Of a DNA stretch of 8,526 nucleotides, positions 1-6,120 are shown piece by piece. How positions within the stretch are numbered: the stretch's first letter is position 1; each line of letters begins with the position of its first letter. The notes under the pieces are model-generated. The model was not told the DNA's origin. It saw only the letters and a program-made list of their open reading frames with translations, and did not search any database. Source of the DNA: Thiocapsa sp035467215 (lineage in GTDB: Bacteria; Pseudomonadota; Gammaproteobacteria; Chromatiales; Chromatiaceae); contig NZ_DATITZ010000070.1 in assembly GCF_035467215.1 (NCBI RefSeq), forward strand, positions 1-8,526, in the 5' to 3' direction. The position numbers and the translations under genes were made by a program.

Positions 1-1724
1 TGATGCGGGCCATCAAGAACCTGGATCCGGAACGCCGGGCCAAGATCGCACGCGACACCCAGCGTATCTATGCCCCGCTCGCCAACCGGCTGGGTATCTG
101 GCAGGTCAAGTGGGAGCTCGAAGACCTGAGCCTGCGCTACCTCAATCCCGACGAGTACAAGCGCATCGCCAAGCTCCTGGCCGAGCGCCGCGAGGAGCGC
201 GAGCACTATATCGCCGTCGTTATGCAGACCCTGCACGACAAGTTCGACGAGGCCGGTATCGCGGCCGAGATCACCGGCCGCCCGAAGCATATCTACAGCA
301 TCTGGCGCAAGATGCAGCGCAAGGAGGTCGAGATTGCCGAGATCTTCGACCTGCGCGCGGTGCGCATCCTGGTCGGCTCGGTCGCGGACTGCTACGCCGC
401 GCTCGGGCTGGTGCACGGACTCTGGAAGCACATCCCCAAAGAGTTCGACGACTATATCGCCACGCCCAAGGGCAACATGTATCGGTCGCTCCATACCGCC
501 GTCGTCGGGCCGCAGGACAAGCCGCTCGAGGTGCAGATCCGCACCCACGAGATGCACCAGCATGCCGAGTTCGGTGTCGCCGCCCACTGGGCCTACAAGG
601 AGGCCAAGGGTCACGACGCCGAGTTCCAACGGCGTGTCATCTGGATGCGCAACTGGCTCGAGCTCAAAAACGAAGGCGACGAGACCGGCGGCTTCCTCGA
701 GCGTTTCAAGGCCGAGTTCGAGCCGATCCACATCTATGTGCTGACCCCGCAGTCCAAGGTGATCGAGCTGCCCAAGGGATCCACGGCACTCGACTTCGCC
801 TACGCCATCCACTCGGAGGTCGGCAATCGCTGTCGCGGCGCACGCATCAACGGGCGGATCGTACCGCTGAACTACGAGCTGCGCAGCGGCGAGACGGTCG
901 AGATCCTGACCCAGAAGAACGCCTCGCCCAGCCGCGATTGGTTAAGCCCGCATCACGGCTATCTGACCACGGCGCGTGCCCGCAACCGGGTTCGCCAATG
1001 GTTCAAGCAGCTCGATCACGATCAGCATCTGCAAGGCGGCCGCGTCACGCTCGAGCGCGAGCTCGGCCGACTGGGCATCGCGGACAAACCCAATCTGGAA
1101 GAGCTTGCGACCCGCTTCAACTTCAAGCGCGGGGAGGACCTCTTGGCCGCGATCGGGCGCGGCGATCTGTCGGTCGGACAGGTCGCACGCCAGGTCGGGG
1201 AGCGCAAGACCGAGGAGATCAAGGAGGTCGAGCCCAAGCTCCGTCAGCCGCACAAGCCGCGGGTCGAAGGCGCTACGGATGTTGTGGTGGAGGGCGTCGA
1301 CGACCTCATGACTCATCTCGCCCCCTGCTGCAAGCCGGTTCCCTACGATCCCATCGTCGGCTTCGTCACCCGCGGGCGCGGCGTCACCATCCATCGCAAG
1401 GACTGCAGCAACCTCAAGAACCTGCCGCCCGCGGAGGCCGAGCGCCTCATCGAGGTCCGCTGGGCGGATCAACCCGCCGATGCCGGCTATTCGGTGGACG
1501 TGCTGGTGATCGCCGCCGACCGTAAAGGTCTGCTGCGCGATGTCTCCTCGGTGCTCTCCGACGACGACGTGGACGTGCTCGGGGTGAACACCCATTCGGA
1601 GCGCTCAACGGACACGGCGGCGATGCGCTTCACGCTGGAAGTCAAGAACATGGCGCATCTCGAGAAGATCCTGGCGAAGCTGCAGCAGATTCCGGATGTC
1701 CTGGACGTACGGCGGTCCTACTGA
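1..1724 (+). CDS. relA: RelA, (p)ppGpp synthetase, 5'-truncated by window edge
   Basis: RelA makes the alarmone (p)ppGpp from ATP and GDP/GTP on starved ribosomes (stringent response). The frame is open to the left edge, so the Met at base 3 is probably internal. About 574 residues are visible, against roughly 740 for gammaproteobacterial RelA, so the (pseudo)hydrolase domain is mostly outside. Numbering from that Met: the synthetase domain spans about 88-200 (GRPKHIYSIWRKM from 92, RAVR strand, QIRTHEMHQHAE). It carries the acidic EFDD motif at 147-150, typical of monofunctional RelA; bifunctional SpoT has a basic RxKD there. TGS domain about 242-303. A Zn-finger-like region has C442-C443, H464 and C468. 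ACT domain about 496-573, ending DVLDVRRSY. The next gene starts one base after the TGA. The family call is very secure; RelA over SpoT rests on EFDD and overall similarity. The promoter lies outside the window. Confidence 0.96.
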   Translation, partial: MRAIKNLDPERRAKIARDTQRIYAPLANRLGIWQVKWELEDLSLRYLNPDEYKRIAKLLAERREEREHYIAVVMQTLHDKFDEAGIAAEITGRPKHIYSIWRKMQRKEVEIAEIFDLRAVRILVGSVADCYAALGLVHGLWKHIPKEFDDYIATPKGNMYRSLHTAVVGPQDKPLEVQIRTHEMHQHAEFGVAAHWAYKEAKGHDAEFQRRVIWMRNWLELKNEGDETGGFLERFKAEFEPIHIYVLTPQSKVIELPKGSTALDFAYAIHSEVGNRCRGARINGRIVPLNYELRSGETVEILTQKNASPSRDWLSPHHGYLTTARARNRVRQWFKQLDHDQHLQGGRVTLERELGRLGIADKPNLEELATRFNFKRGEDLLAAIGRGDLSVGQVARQVGERKTEEIKEVEPKLRQPHKPRVEGATDVVVEGVDDLMTHLAPCCKPVPYDPIVGFVTRGRGVTIHRKDCSNLKNLPPAEAERLIEVRWADQPADAGYSVDVLVIAADRKGLLRDVSSVLSDDDVDVLGVNTHSERSTDTAAMRFTLEVKNMAHLEKILAKLQQIPDVLDVRRSY

Positions 1725-1725
1725 G

Positions 1726-2847
1726 ATGCTGCGCGCAGAGATCGAAGGGGCGCGACAGGCGCCGATGCACGTATCGCTCGGGAGCATCGTCGAGGCGTTC
1801 GAGATCGCCTCGCCGGTCGAGGCGATCAATCCTTACGGGCGCGGGCTGATCAACGACACCTTTCGCGTCGCGGCCGGCGGCAAGCGCTACGTGCTCCAGC
1901 GCATCAACGGCGCGGTCTTTCCCGATCCGTTGCGGATCATGTCCAACATCCAGGCGCTCGATCGACAGGCGCGGCAGCATGCCGATCTCGGATTCCGCGT
2001 CCCGGCGTTGATCGCGACCCGTGCGGGCGATGCGGGTCTGCGCACCTCGGACGGGAACGTCTGGCGTCTCATGACGCTGATCGAGGATGCCGTCGGTCTG
2101 CCCCGCATCGAGACTCCCGAACAGGGCGGCGAGGTCGGCAGGCTACTGGGTCGCTTCCATACCCTGCTGCAATCGCTGCCCGCCGGGGCACTGAGCGTCA
2201 CGCTACCCGGATTCCACGACACGCCGTCCTATCTCGCACGCTTTCTGTCGGTTCTGGAACGGATCGAGGGCGCCAGGCACGACCCTGCCGTCGAGACCTG
2301 CGTCCGGTTCGCGCTCGACCGCGGAGCGCTCGCGCCCCGGCTCGCCGATGCGCGCGACCGCGGCGAGATCCCCGTGCGCGTTATCCACGGCGACCCCAAG
2401 CTCGACAACATCCTGTTCGACTGCCACAGCGGCCGTGCACTCGCCCTGATCGACCTCGACACCCTGCAACCCGGCCTCATCCTCCACGACATCGGCGACT
2501 GTCTGCGCTCTTGCTGCAATCGCAGCGGAGAGTCCGCGGACGGGCGCAACCGCGTCGCGTTCGATCTCGCCGTCGCCGAGCCGATCCTCCACGCCTATGC
2601 CGAGCAGACGCGCGATTGGCTGAGCGCCGCAGAGATCGCCCTGATCCCCGAAGCGATCCGCCTCATGCCCTTCGAGCTCGGCCTGCGATTCATGACCGAT
2701 CATCTGGAAGGCGACCGTTATTTCAAGGTCGCGGAGCCAGGCGAGAATCTACGCAAGGCGGGGACCCAATTCGCCTTAGTCGAGGACATCGAAGGGAAGG
2801 CCGAAGACATCAAGGCGATGGTTCGCCGCTGTTTTCACGCCCCGTAG
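1726..2847 (+). CDS. NahK-like sugar kinase / APH-fold phosphotransferase
   Basis: This is a 373-residue small-molecule kinase of the aminoglycoside phosphotransferase/choline kinase fold. Its closest recognisable relatives are N-acetylhexosamine 1-kinases (NahK): it shares their landmarks in order and has about their length (~360). Visible are the N-lobe glycine loop NPYGRGLINDTF (35-46), YVLQRIN with the likely ATP-contacting region, FHDTPS, the catalytic loop HGDPKLDNILFD (H221, D223 as likely base, N228), the metal-binding IDLDT (D243, D245), and a C-terminal LEGDRYF (327-333). It is probably cytosolic; no signal peptide is seen. ATG 1726 is chosen because it lies one base after the relA stop, suggesting coupling, though its own Shine-Dalgarno is weak. 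ATG 1765 (NahK-like spacing, aaggggc upstream but 14 nt away) and ATG 1696 (inside relA) are alternatives. The TAG stop lies in the left end of the dispersed repeat. Substrate unknown: the fold is secure, the hexosamine specificity is not. Confidence 0.88.
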   Translation: MLRAEIEGARQAPMHVSLGSIVEAFEIASPVEAINPYGRGLINDTFRVAAGGKRYVLQRINGAVFPDPLRIMSNIQALDRQARQHADLGFRVPALIATRAGDAGLRTSDGNVWRLMTLIEDAVGLPRIETPEQGGEVGRLLGRFHTLLQSLPAGALSVTLPGFHDTPSYLARFLSVLERIEGARHDPAVETCVRFALDRGALAPRLADARDRGEIPVRVIHGDPKLDNILFDCHSGRALALIDLDTLQPGLILHDIGDCLRSCCNRSGESADGRNRVAFDLAVAEPILHAYAEQTRDWLSAAEIALIPEAIRLMPFELGLRFMTDHLEGDRYFKVAEPGENLRKAGTQFALVEDIEGKAEDIKAMVRRCFHAP

Positions 2848-2920
2848 GCTGTGCCGAGCGGAAGCGAGGCACAGCCAAACGCCGGTGGTTGTTGTGCTTC
2901 CTATCGTCAGCACAACCTAC
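2844..2920. repeat. 77-bp two-hairpin palindromic repeat (REP/MITE-like)
   Basis: The outer ends are inverted repeats, GTAGGCTGTGC (2844-2854) against GCACAACCTAC (2910-2920), matching at 10 of 11 positions. Inside are two perfect hairpins: ggctgtgcc/ggcacagcc (2847-2855, 2868-2876; 9-bp stem, 12-nt loop) and gttgtgct/agcacaac (2891-2898, 2909-2916; 8-bp stem, 10-nt loop). I recall similar GTAGG...CCTAC elements dispersed in many gammaproteobacterial genomes, but could not search for copies. The TAG inside the left GTAGG is the stop codon of the kinase gene. The stems may slow exonucleases or end transcription; there is no U-tract, so it is not a standard intrinsic terminator. No second copy was seen in this window. 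Confidence 0.75.
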
Positions 2921-2938
2921 AGCGCTTACCCAACGACC

Positions 2939-2944
2939 GGAGGT
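2939..2944 (+). promoter_or_regulatory. Shine-Dalgarno deciding the GTG start at 2951
   Basis: GGAGGT sits 6 nt before a GTG. This is the best ribosome-binding site on the + strand of the window. It fixes GTG 2951 as the start of the small gene rather than the upstream in-frame ATG at 2885, which lies inside the dispersed repeat. Confidence 0.8.
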
Positions 2945-2950
2945 CACACC

Positions 2951-3310
2951 GTGCCCGGAACCGACGATGCCCTGCTTCGCGCGCTGACCCACCTCGCCGA
3001 TCTGCTCGCCCGCATCGGGCACCCGCGGGCCGCGGAGGTTGCGGATCTGGTCACCCTTTTCGCGGAGTCACCCGAGCGTGTGCGGCATCGCCTCGACGCC
3101 AACGACTGGTGGGCCGGCGCCGGCTCCCTGGCGGCGGAGACCATGGCCGACAATCCCGGCATGCCCGAGACAGTGTGGCGCCGCGAGGTCCGCGAGTTTC
3201 GCGAGTTGATGATCGAGATCGGCGAGGCCCTGCATGCCGAAGGCGCCGCCAATCCGGGCATCTCCTCCTGGCTCCTCGCCTTCAACAACTGGAACGCGTC
3301 CGAGGTTTGA
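2951..3310 (+). CDS. Small uncharacterised protein (119 aa)
   Basis: The function is not recognised. The start is GTG 2951, preceded by GGAGGT at 6-nt spacing. The product is a soluble-looking, mostly helical 119-residue protein with no signal peptide, membrane segment or cysteine. The N-terminal half (7-50) is leucine/alanine-rich amphipathic helix. It is followed by a distinctive WWAGAGSLAAETMADNPG stretch (53-70) and a charged helix with RREVREFRELMIEIGEAL (about 76-93). The end contains LLAFNNWNASEV. I have a vague memory of small proteins of unknown function with a similar W(W/G)xGAGS core, which is not enough to assign a family. It stands alone after the hairpin repeat and overlaps the end of the convergent radical SAM gene by 29 nt. 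Codon bias matches its neighbours, and together with the strong ribosome-binding site this supports a real gene. Confidence 0.75.
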   Translation: MPGTDDALLRALTHLADLLARIGHPRAAEVADLVTLFAESPERVRHRLDANDWWAGAGSLAAETMADNPGMPETVWRREVREFRELMIEIGEALHAEGAANPGISSWLLAFNNWNASEV

Positions 3311-4823
3311 GATGACGCGCCTGGCGCGTCGGCAGCGTCCCCTCGGTCTTCGGCGACGGCGGCGGGATCCGTCGCGTCGGGTCGAACGACAGGCGTCCAC
3401 GCGCACCGCAGGCGGCATAGTCGTTGCGCAGTGCCTCGTTGGCTGACTCCGCCGCCCCCTGCAGCGAGAGCCAGGCGTGCAGGCCCTCGTAGAGCTGTTC
3501 CAGCGGGATGCCGTGCGTCTTTCCCGAGTGCGCGAAGAACCAGTCTGACCAGGCGAGAAAGCGATCGAACGGCGCATCGCCCAGCAGGAGCGGCAGCGTC
3601 AGCCCGAAGCGCCCTGAATTGCCAACCAGATCCCAATAGCGCGCGAACCGCGTCAGCCGCTGCATGGTCGCCCGGTCGATGCGGTCGCTCGCGAGCAGGC
3701 TGTAGGGCGGGTCGGGGCTGAACACCAACCCGAACCGCTCGGCCTGCCGACAGACAGGCGCACCGCGCAGCCGCTTCAGAATCCCGACCTGGATCTCGTG
3801 CGGACCGATCCGCATCAACCGGTCGAAGCCGGCCGCGAACGAGCCCGGATCCTCGCCCGGCAGACCGATGATTAGATCGGCGTGCAGATGGGCCGTCGTT
3901 TCGGCATGCAGCCAGCGCAGATTGGCCTCGGCCTGCACATCGTCCTGACGCCGCGAGATCAGCGCCTGCACCTCGGGATTAAAGGTCTGCACGCCGATTT
4001 CCAGCTGCAGCGTGCCCGGCGGAAACGCCGCGAGCATCCCCTTCAGCCGCTCCGGCAGATGATCCGGGACAAGCTCGAAGTGCAGAAAGGGCAGGTCGTC
4101 CGGACGCTCCCGGATGCGCTCCAGAAAAAACCCCAGGATCGCCGCAGCGTGATCGATCTTCAGGTTGAAGGTGCGGTCGACGAACTTGAAGCGGCGAGCA
4201 CCGCGCGCATACAGCCGTTCCAGCTCCGCGATCAGGGGTTCGAGCGGAAACGGCCACGCGGTCCGATCCAGCGCGGACAGGCAGAAGGCACACTTGAACG
4301 GACAACCGCGCGACGCCTCGACGTAGAGGTTTCGCCGCCGCAGATCCAGGTCCGAAAAATCGTCGTAGGGAAAGCGAATCCTGTCGAGCGGCGGCTGCTC
4401 GCCCACATGCACCTTCGCCGCGGGCCGATGTCCGTCCAGGATCGCGCCCGCCAGCCGGGCGAAGGTCACCTCGCCCCAGCCCGTAACGACATAGTCGGCC
4501 AGCGCGCAGATCCGCTGCGACTCCACCTCGTGACTCACCTCCGGACCGCCGAGCACGATCACCACATCCGGAGCGGTTTCCTTGAGCAGGGCGACGACAC
4601 GTGTCAAGGGCGCGACGTTCCAGATGTAGACCGACAACCCCACGACGCGCGGGCGTTCGGCCAGCAGCTGCTCGACGACCTCCTCGGGCGCCGCGCCGAG
4701 CACGAATTCGCACAGCATGCTGACCTCGCGCAGCGGCCCCAGATTCGCCCGCAGATAGCGCAACGCCAGCGAGGCATGCGCATAGCGAGCGTTCAGGGTG
4801 GCGAGGACGATCGGGGTCGGCAT
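3282..4823 (-). CDS. B12-binding-like radical SAM protein (DUF4080 type)
   Basis: A 513-residue radical SAM enzyme of unknown substrate. The N-terminal ~140 residues form a Rossmann-like B12-binding-type domain (starting PTPIVLATLNARYAHASLAL, then VVGLSVYIWNV and VIVLGGPEVSHE). The usual DxHxxG cobalamin motif is absent. The radical SAM core carries the [4Fe-4S] motif CPFKCAFC (C174, C178, C181) inside YVEASRGCPFK, then FKFVDRTFN, LQLEIGVQTFN and DLIIGLPGED. The last ~150 residues resemble the DUF4080 C-terminal domain (ARYWDLVGNSGRF, WSDWFFAHSGKTHGIPL). ATG 4823 is chosen over ATG 4925 because AGGAG lies 7 nt upstream and the family begins near the MPTPIVLATLNARY segment. The last ~30 residues (from about RIPPPSPKTEG) look like low-complexity run-on and are partly antisense to the convergent small gene. 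It is divergent from hicAB. The family call is strong; the reaction is unknown. Confidence 0.92.
   Translation of the reverse strand: MPTPIVLATLNARYAHASLALRYLRANLGPLREVSMLCEFVLGAAPEEVVEQLLAERPRVVGLSVYIWNVAPLTRVVALLKETAPDVVIVLGGPEVSHEVESQRICALADYVVTGWGEVTFARLAGAILDGHRPAAKVHVGEQPPLDRIRFPYDDFSDLDLRRRNLYVEASRGCPFKCAFCLSALDRTAWPFPLEPLIAELERLYARGARRFKFVDRTFNLKIDHAAAILGFFLERIRERPDDLPFLHFELVPDHLPERLKGMLAAFPPGTLQLEIGVQTFNPEVQALISRRQDDVQAEANLRWLHAETTAHLHADLIIGLPGEDPGSFAAGFDRLMRIGPHEIQVGILKRLRGAPVCRQAERFGLVFSPDPPYSLLASDRIDRATMQRLTRFARYWDLVGNSGRFGLTLPLLLGDAPFDRFLAWSDWFFAHSGKTHGIPLEQLYEGLHAWLSLQGAAESANEALRNDYAACGARGRLSFDPTRRIPPPSPKTEGTLPTRQARHLKPRTRSSC
3314..3330. terminator. Hairpin just after the small gene (weak terminator candidate)
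   Basis: gacgcgc / ctg / gcgcgtc forms a perfect 7-bp GC stem with a 3-nt loop, beginning 4 nt after the TGA of the small + strand gene. No T-run follows on either strand, and the sequence is also coding for the radical SAM C-terminus, so a real terminator role is uncertain. Confidence 0.25.
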
Positions 4824-4830
4824 GCTTGGA

Positions 4831-4835
4831 CTCCT
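4831..4835 (-). promoter_or_regulatory. Shine-Dalgarno deciding the radical SAM start
   Basis: Read on the - strand, AGGAG lies 7 nt upstream of ATG 4823. It supports that start over the longer in-frame ATG at 4925, whose extra 34 residues have no family counterpart. Confidence 0.75.
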
Positions 4836-4863
4836 GGTGCGTTGGAAAGGGTACTTGATCTCG

Positions 4864-4878
4864 TCCAAACCGTTTGGA
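4864..4878. promoter_or_regulatory. Perfect 15-bp palindrome between divergent genes (operator candidate)
   Basis: tccaaac-c-gtttgga is a 7-1-7 perfect inverted repeat, 41 nt upstream of the radical SAM start and 83 nt upstream of hicA. Its position in the only divergent intergenic region suggests a dimeric regulator site, possibly HicB through its ribbon-helix-helix domain. No second copy was seen, so the binding partner is inference. Confidence 0.4.
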
Positions 4879-4924
4879 GTCGAGTCCGCTGTGATCGGGA
4901 GCGCAAGATGATCGCGCCAATCCA

Positions 4925-4953
4925 TTGCGGGCGATTGCAGAAACCGCTATCGT
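4925..4953 (+). promoter_or_regulatory. Candidate sigma-70 promoter of hicAB
   Basis: A TTGCGG -35-like box (4925-4930), a 17-nt spacer and a TATCGT -10-like box (4948-4953) match sigma-70 spacing. The expected start site is about 4960-4961, that is, at the hicA ATG itself. No Shine-Dalgarno precedes that ATG, which would fit a leaderless message. The box matches are only moderate. Confidence 0.4.
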
Positions 4954-4960
4954 TTTAGCT

Positions 4961-5215
4961 ATGAACAGCAAGCACCGCAAGACCCTCGAGGTCATCTTTG
5001 CCGATCCGATCAACGGCAATCTCGACTGGTCGCGGATTGAAGCCCTGCTGGTATCTATCGGTTGTCGCGTTGTCGAAGGTAGCGGCTCGTCAGTGGGCTT
5101 CGAGAAGAACGGAGTGCGGGTGCGGTTCCATCGCCCGCATCCGGGAAAAGCGGCACTTAAGTATCGGGTCAAGGACGCCCGCGCATTCCTGCAACAGATC
5201 GGAATCACGCCATGA
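4961..5215 (+). CDS. hicA: HicA-family type II toxin (putative mRNA interferase)
   Basis: HicA toxins are small double-stranded-RNA-binding-fold proteins that cleave mRNA and are neutralised by HicB. This 84-residue product has the fold's order: helix 1 (DWSRIEALLVSIG, 22-34), a strand with EGSGSSVGFEKNG (39-51), a strand with VRVRFHRPHPGK (52-63), then helix 2 ending DARAFLQQIG (72-81). Length and layout match the family. The usual GSH motif, whose His is catalytic, reads G40-S41-G42 here; H57 and H60 in HRPHP are the nearby histidines. Start: ATG 4961, since the in-frame ATG at 4925 adds unrelated residues and overlaps the promoter candidate. No Shine-Dalgarno is present. The stop overlaps the hicB start by 4 nt, so the pair is surely one operon, probably autorepressed by HicB. 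Whether this variant still cleaves RNA is open. Confidence 0.9.
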   Translation: MNSKHRKTLEVIFADPINGNLDWSRIEALLVSIGCRVVEGSGSSVGFEKNGVRVRFHRPHPGKAALKYRVKDARAFLQQIGITP

Positions 5216-5553
5216 CCACGATGAACACCATGACATACCGCAACTATGCCGCTCGCATCGACTACGATCCCGACGACAGGATCTTTGTCGGCCACTTGGC
5301 CGGCATTCGCGACATCGTCGGTTTCCACGGCGAGAGCGTCGCCGACTTGGAAGCCGCGTTTCACGAAGCCGTCGACGATTATCTTTCGATGTGCGAGCAG
5401 CTCGGGCAACCGCCCGACCGTCCGGCAAGCGGCAAGCTGATGCTGCGCATCCCGCCGGATGTTCACGCCAAAGCGATCCGATCCGCCGAGCTGGCCGGTA
5501 CGAGTTTGAACCAATGGGCCGCGAAGGTGCTCGAGGAGGCGTCAACGAAATAA
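5212..5553 (+). CDS. hicB: HicB-family antitoxin with ribbon-helix-helix domain
   Basis: HicB binds and blocks HicA and represses the operon. This 113-residue product has the partial RNase H-like HicB domain at about 8-62 (YRNYAARIDYDPDDRIFVGH, then GFHGESVADLEAAFHEAVDDYL). The C-terminal Arc-type ribbon-helix-helix DNA-binding segment is at about 74-110 (GKLMLRIPPDVHAKAIRSAE, then GTSLNQWAAKVL). The ATG at 5212 overlaps the hicA TGA (ATGA), indicating coupled translation. ATG 5221 and ATG 5230 are alternative starts; family members often begin near the third Met (MTYRNY). The gene is intact. Its stop lies only 2 nt from the end of the convergent Uma2 pseudogene. Confidence 0.92.
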   Translation: MTTMNTMTYRNYAARIDYDPDDRIFVGHLAGIRDIVGFHGESVADLEAAFHEAVDDYLSMCEQLGQPPDRPASGKLMLRIPPDVHAKAIRSAELAGTSLNQWAAKVLEEASTK

Positions 5554-5555
5554 GG

Positions 5556-6020
5556 CTATCCCTCGCCGAACATGCACGCCAGATCGATCTCGATGGCTTC
5601 AAAGGGAGGGATGCGGGCACGGCTCTGGTCCGTGAGCGTGCCGATGACACGGAAATGGCCGCTGTCGAGCTGATGGGCGATCAGGGTGCGATCCTCGGGC
5701 CGCATCAAGCAGTAAAAAGGAACCGCATGGCGCTGCAGCAGCTAGGGCAAGAGCAGGGTGTCCTTGTGCTCGTGACCCGGCGAGACAATCTCGCACACCC
5801 AATCCGGCGGGAGGTCGACGACGCCGTCGGGCAAGCGTGGCAGGCGCTCTCGGCGCCAGCCGGCGAGTTCGTGCGATGGGCACTCGTGGGTCTCATAGGC
5901 GACGCTAACCTCCGTGCCGATCCACTCACCGCCAGGATCCGATCGGCGGTCGAAGGGCCCCAGCTCGCTCGACGCGCGGCTTTGCGCCTGCGCCTGCGCG
6001 AGCCTGAATTCATCTTCAAC
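5556..6020 (-). pseudogene. Uma2-family nuclease remnant (in-frame TAG, no N-terminus)
   Basis: Uma2 (DUF820) proteins are PD-(D/E)XK-fold putative endonucleases common in transposon-rich and defence regions. Read on the - strand, one continuous frame gives ELGPFDRRSDPGGEWIGTEV, VAYETHECPSHELAGWRRER, DWVCEIVSPGHEHKDTLLLP, then a TAG (5742-5744), then LLQRHAVPFYCLMRPEDRTL, and ends PPFEAIEIDLACMFGEG at 5556. These blocks follow Uma2 order, including the V-C-E-(I/V)-x-S-P active-site strand. The usual N-terminal 50-60 residues (the E-L-x-x-G segment) are missing: the frame upstream of about 6015 reads unrelated sequence to a stop at 6087-6089 with no Met. About 154 codons remain, against roughly 180-230 in full proteins. 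It ends 2 nt from the hicB stop. Remnant status is secure. Confidence 0.85.
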
Positions 6021-6106
6021 GGCTTGTTTATTAAGCGAATCGTCTGCGTTTTTAACACTCGTTCGGTCATCGTGGCAGCCTGGATTTCATCAATAAGCTT
6101 TCACTA
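6021..6106. other. AT-richer junction between two truncated pseudogenes
   Basis: No gene seen. This ~86-bp stretch is visibly more AT-rich than its surroundings (runs such as gtttattaag and gtttttaac) and has stops in the frames of both flanking remnants. Recognisable Uma2 similarity stops on its left and helicase similarity begins on its right. It is the probable deletion or rearrangement junction. No insertion-sequence ends were recognised. Confidence 0.5.
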
Positions 6107-6120
6107 ATATGCGCGCATAT
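6107..6120. repeat. Perfect 14-bp palindrome at the junction
   Basis: atatgcgcgcatat is its own reverse complement and covers the first ATG (6109) of the helicase remnant. It could be a protein-binding or recombination site, or chance, since an alternating purine-pyrimidine core is easily palindromic. Confidence 0.35.

Noticed and set aside
942..1595. Long open frame antisense to relA (217 codons)
   Set aside because: Its codons mirror the conserved RelA TGS-ACT coding frame; it has no family resemblance and arises from high GC content.
2885..2950. ATG 2885 as start of the small gene
   Set aside because: It would place the N-terminus inside the dispersed hairpin repeat and has no ribosome-binding site, whereas GTG 2951 has GGAGGT at 6 nt.
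4889..4910. CRP-like half site TGTGA in the divergent intergenic region
   Set aside because: The second half (TCACA) is absent at the required spacing.
3882..4958. Long + strand open frame across the radical SAM gene (358 codons)
   Set aside because: It is the antisense of the conserved radical SAM coding sequence, Arg/Gln-rich and without recognisable domains.
3979..5514. Long - strand open frame spanning the radical SAM gene and hicAB (511 codons)
   Set aside because: It is a shifted-frame shadow of the radical SAM gene and antisense to hicA and hicB, both of which have clear family matches.
5984..6001. Short tandem gcgcct-gcgcct-gcgcga run in the Uma2 remnant
   Set aside because: Only about three 6-bp units encoding Ala-Gln pairs; too short to call a functional repeat.
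5705..6070. - strand frame starting MTERVLKTQTIRL (121 codons)
   Set aside because: After about 24 residues it is an off-frame reading of the Uma2 remnant (Arg/Ser-rich); the Uma2 blocks are in another frame.
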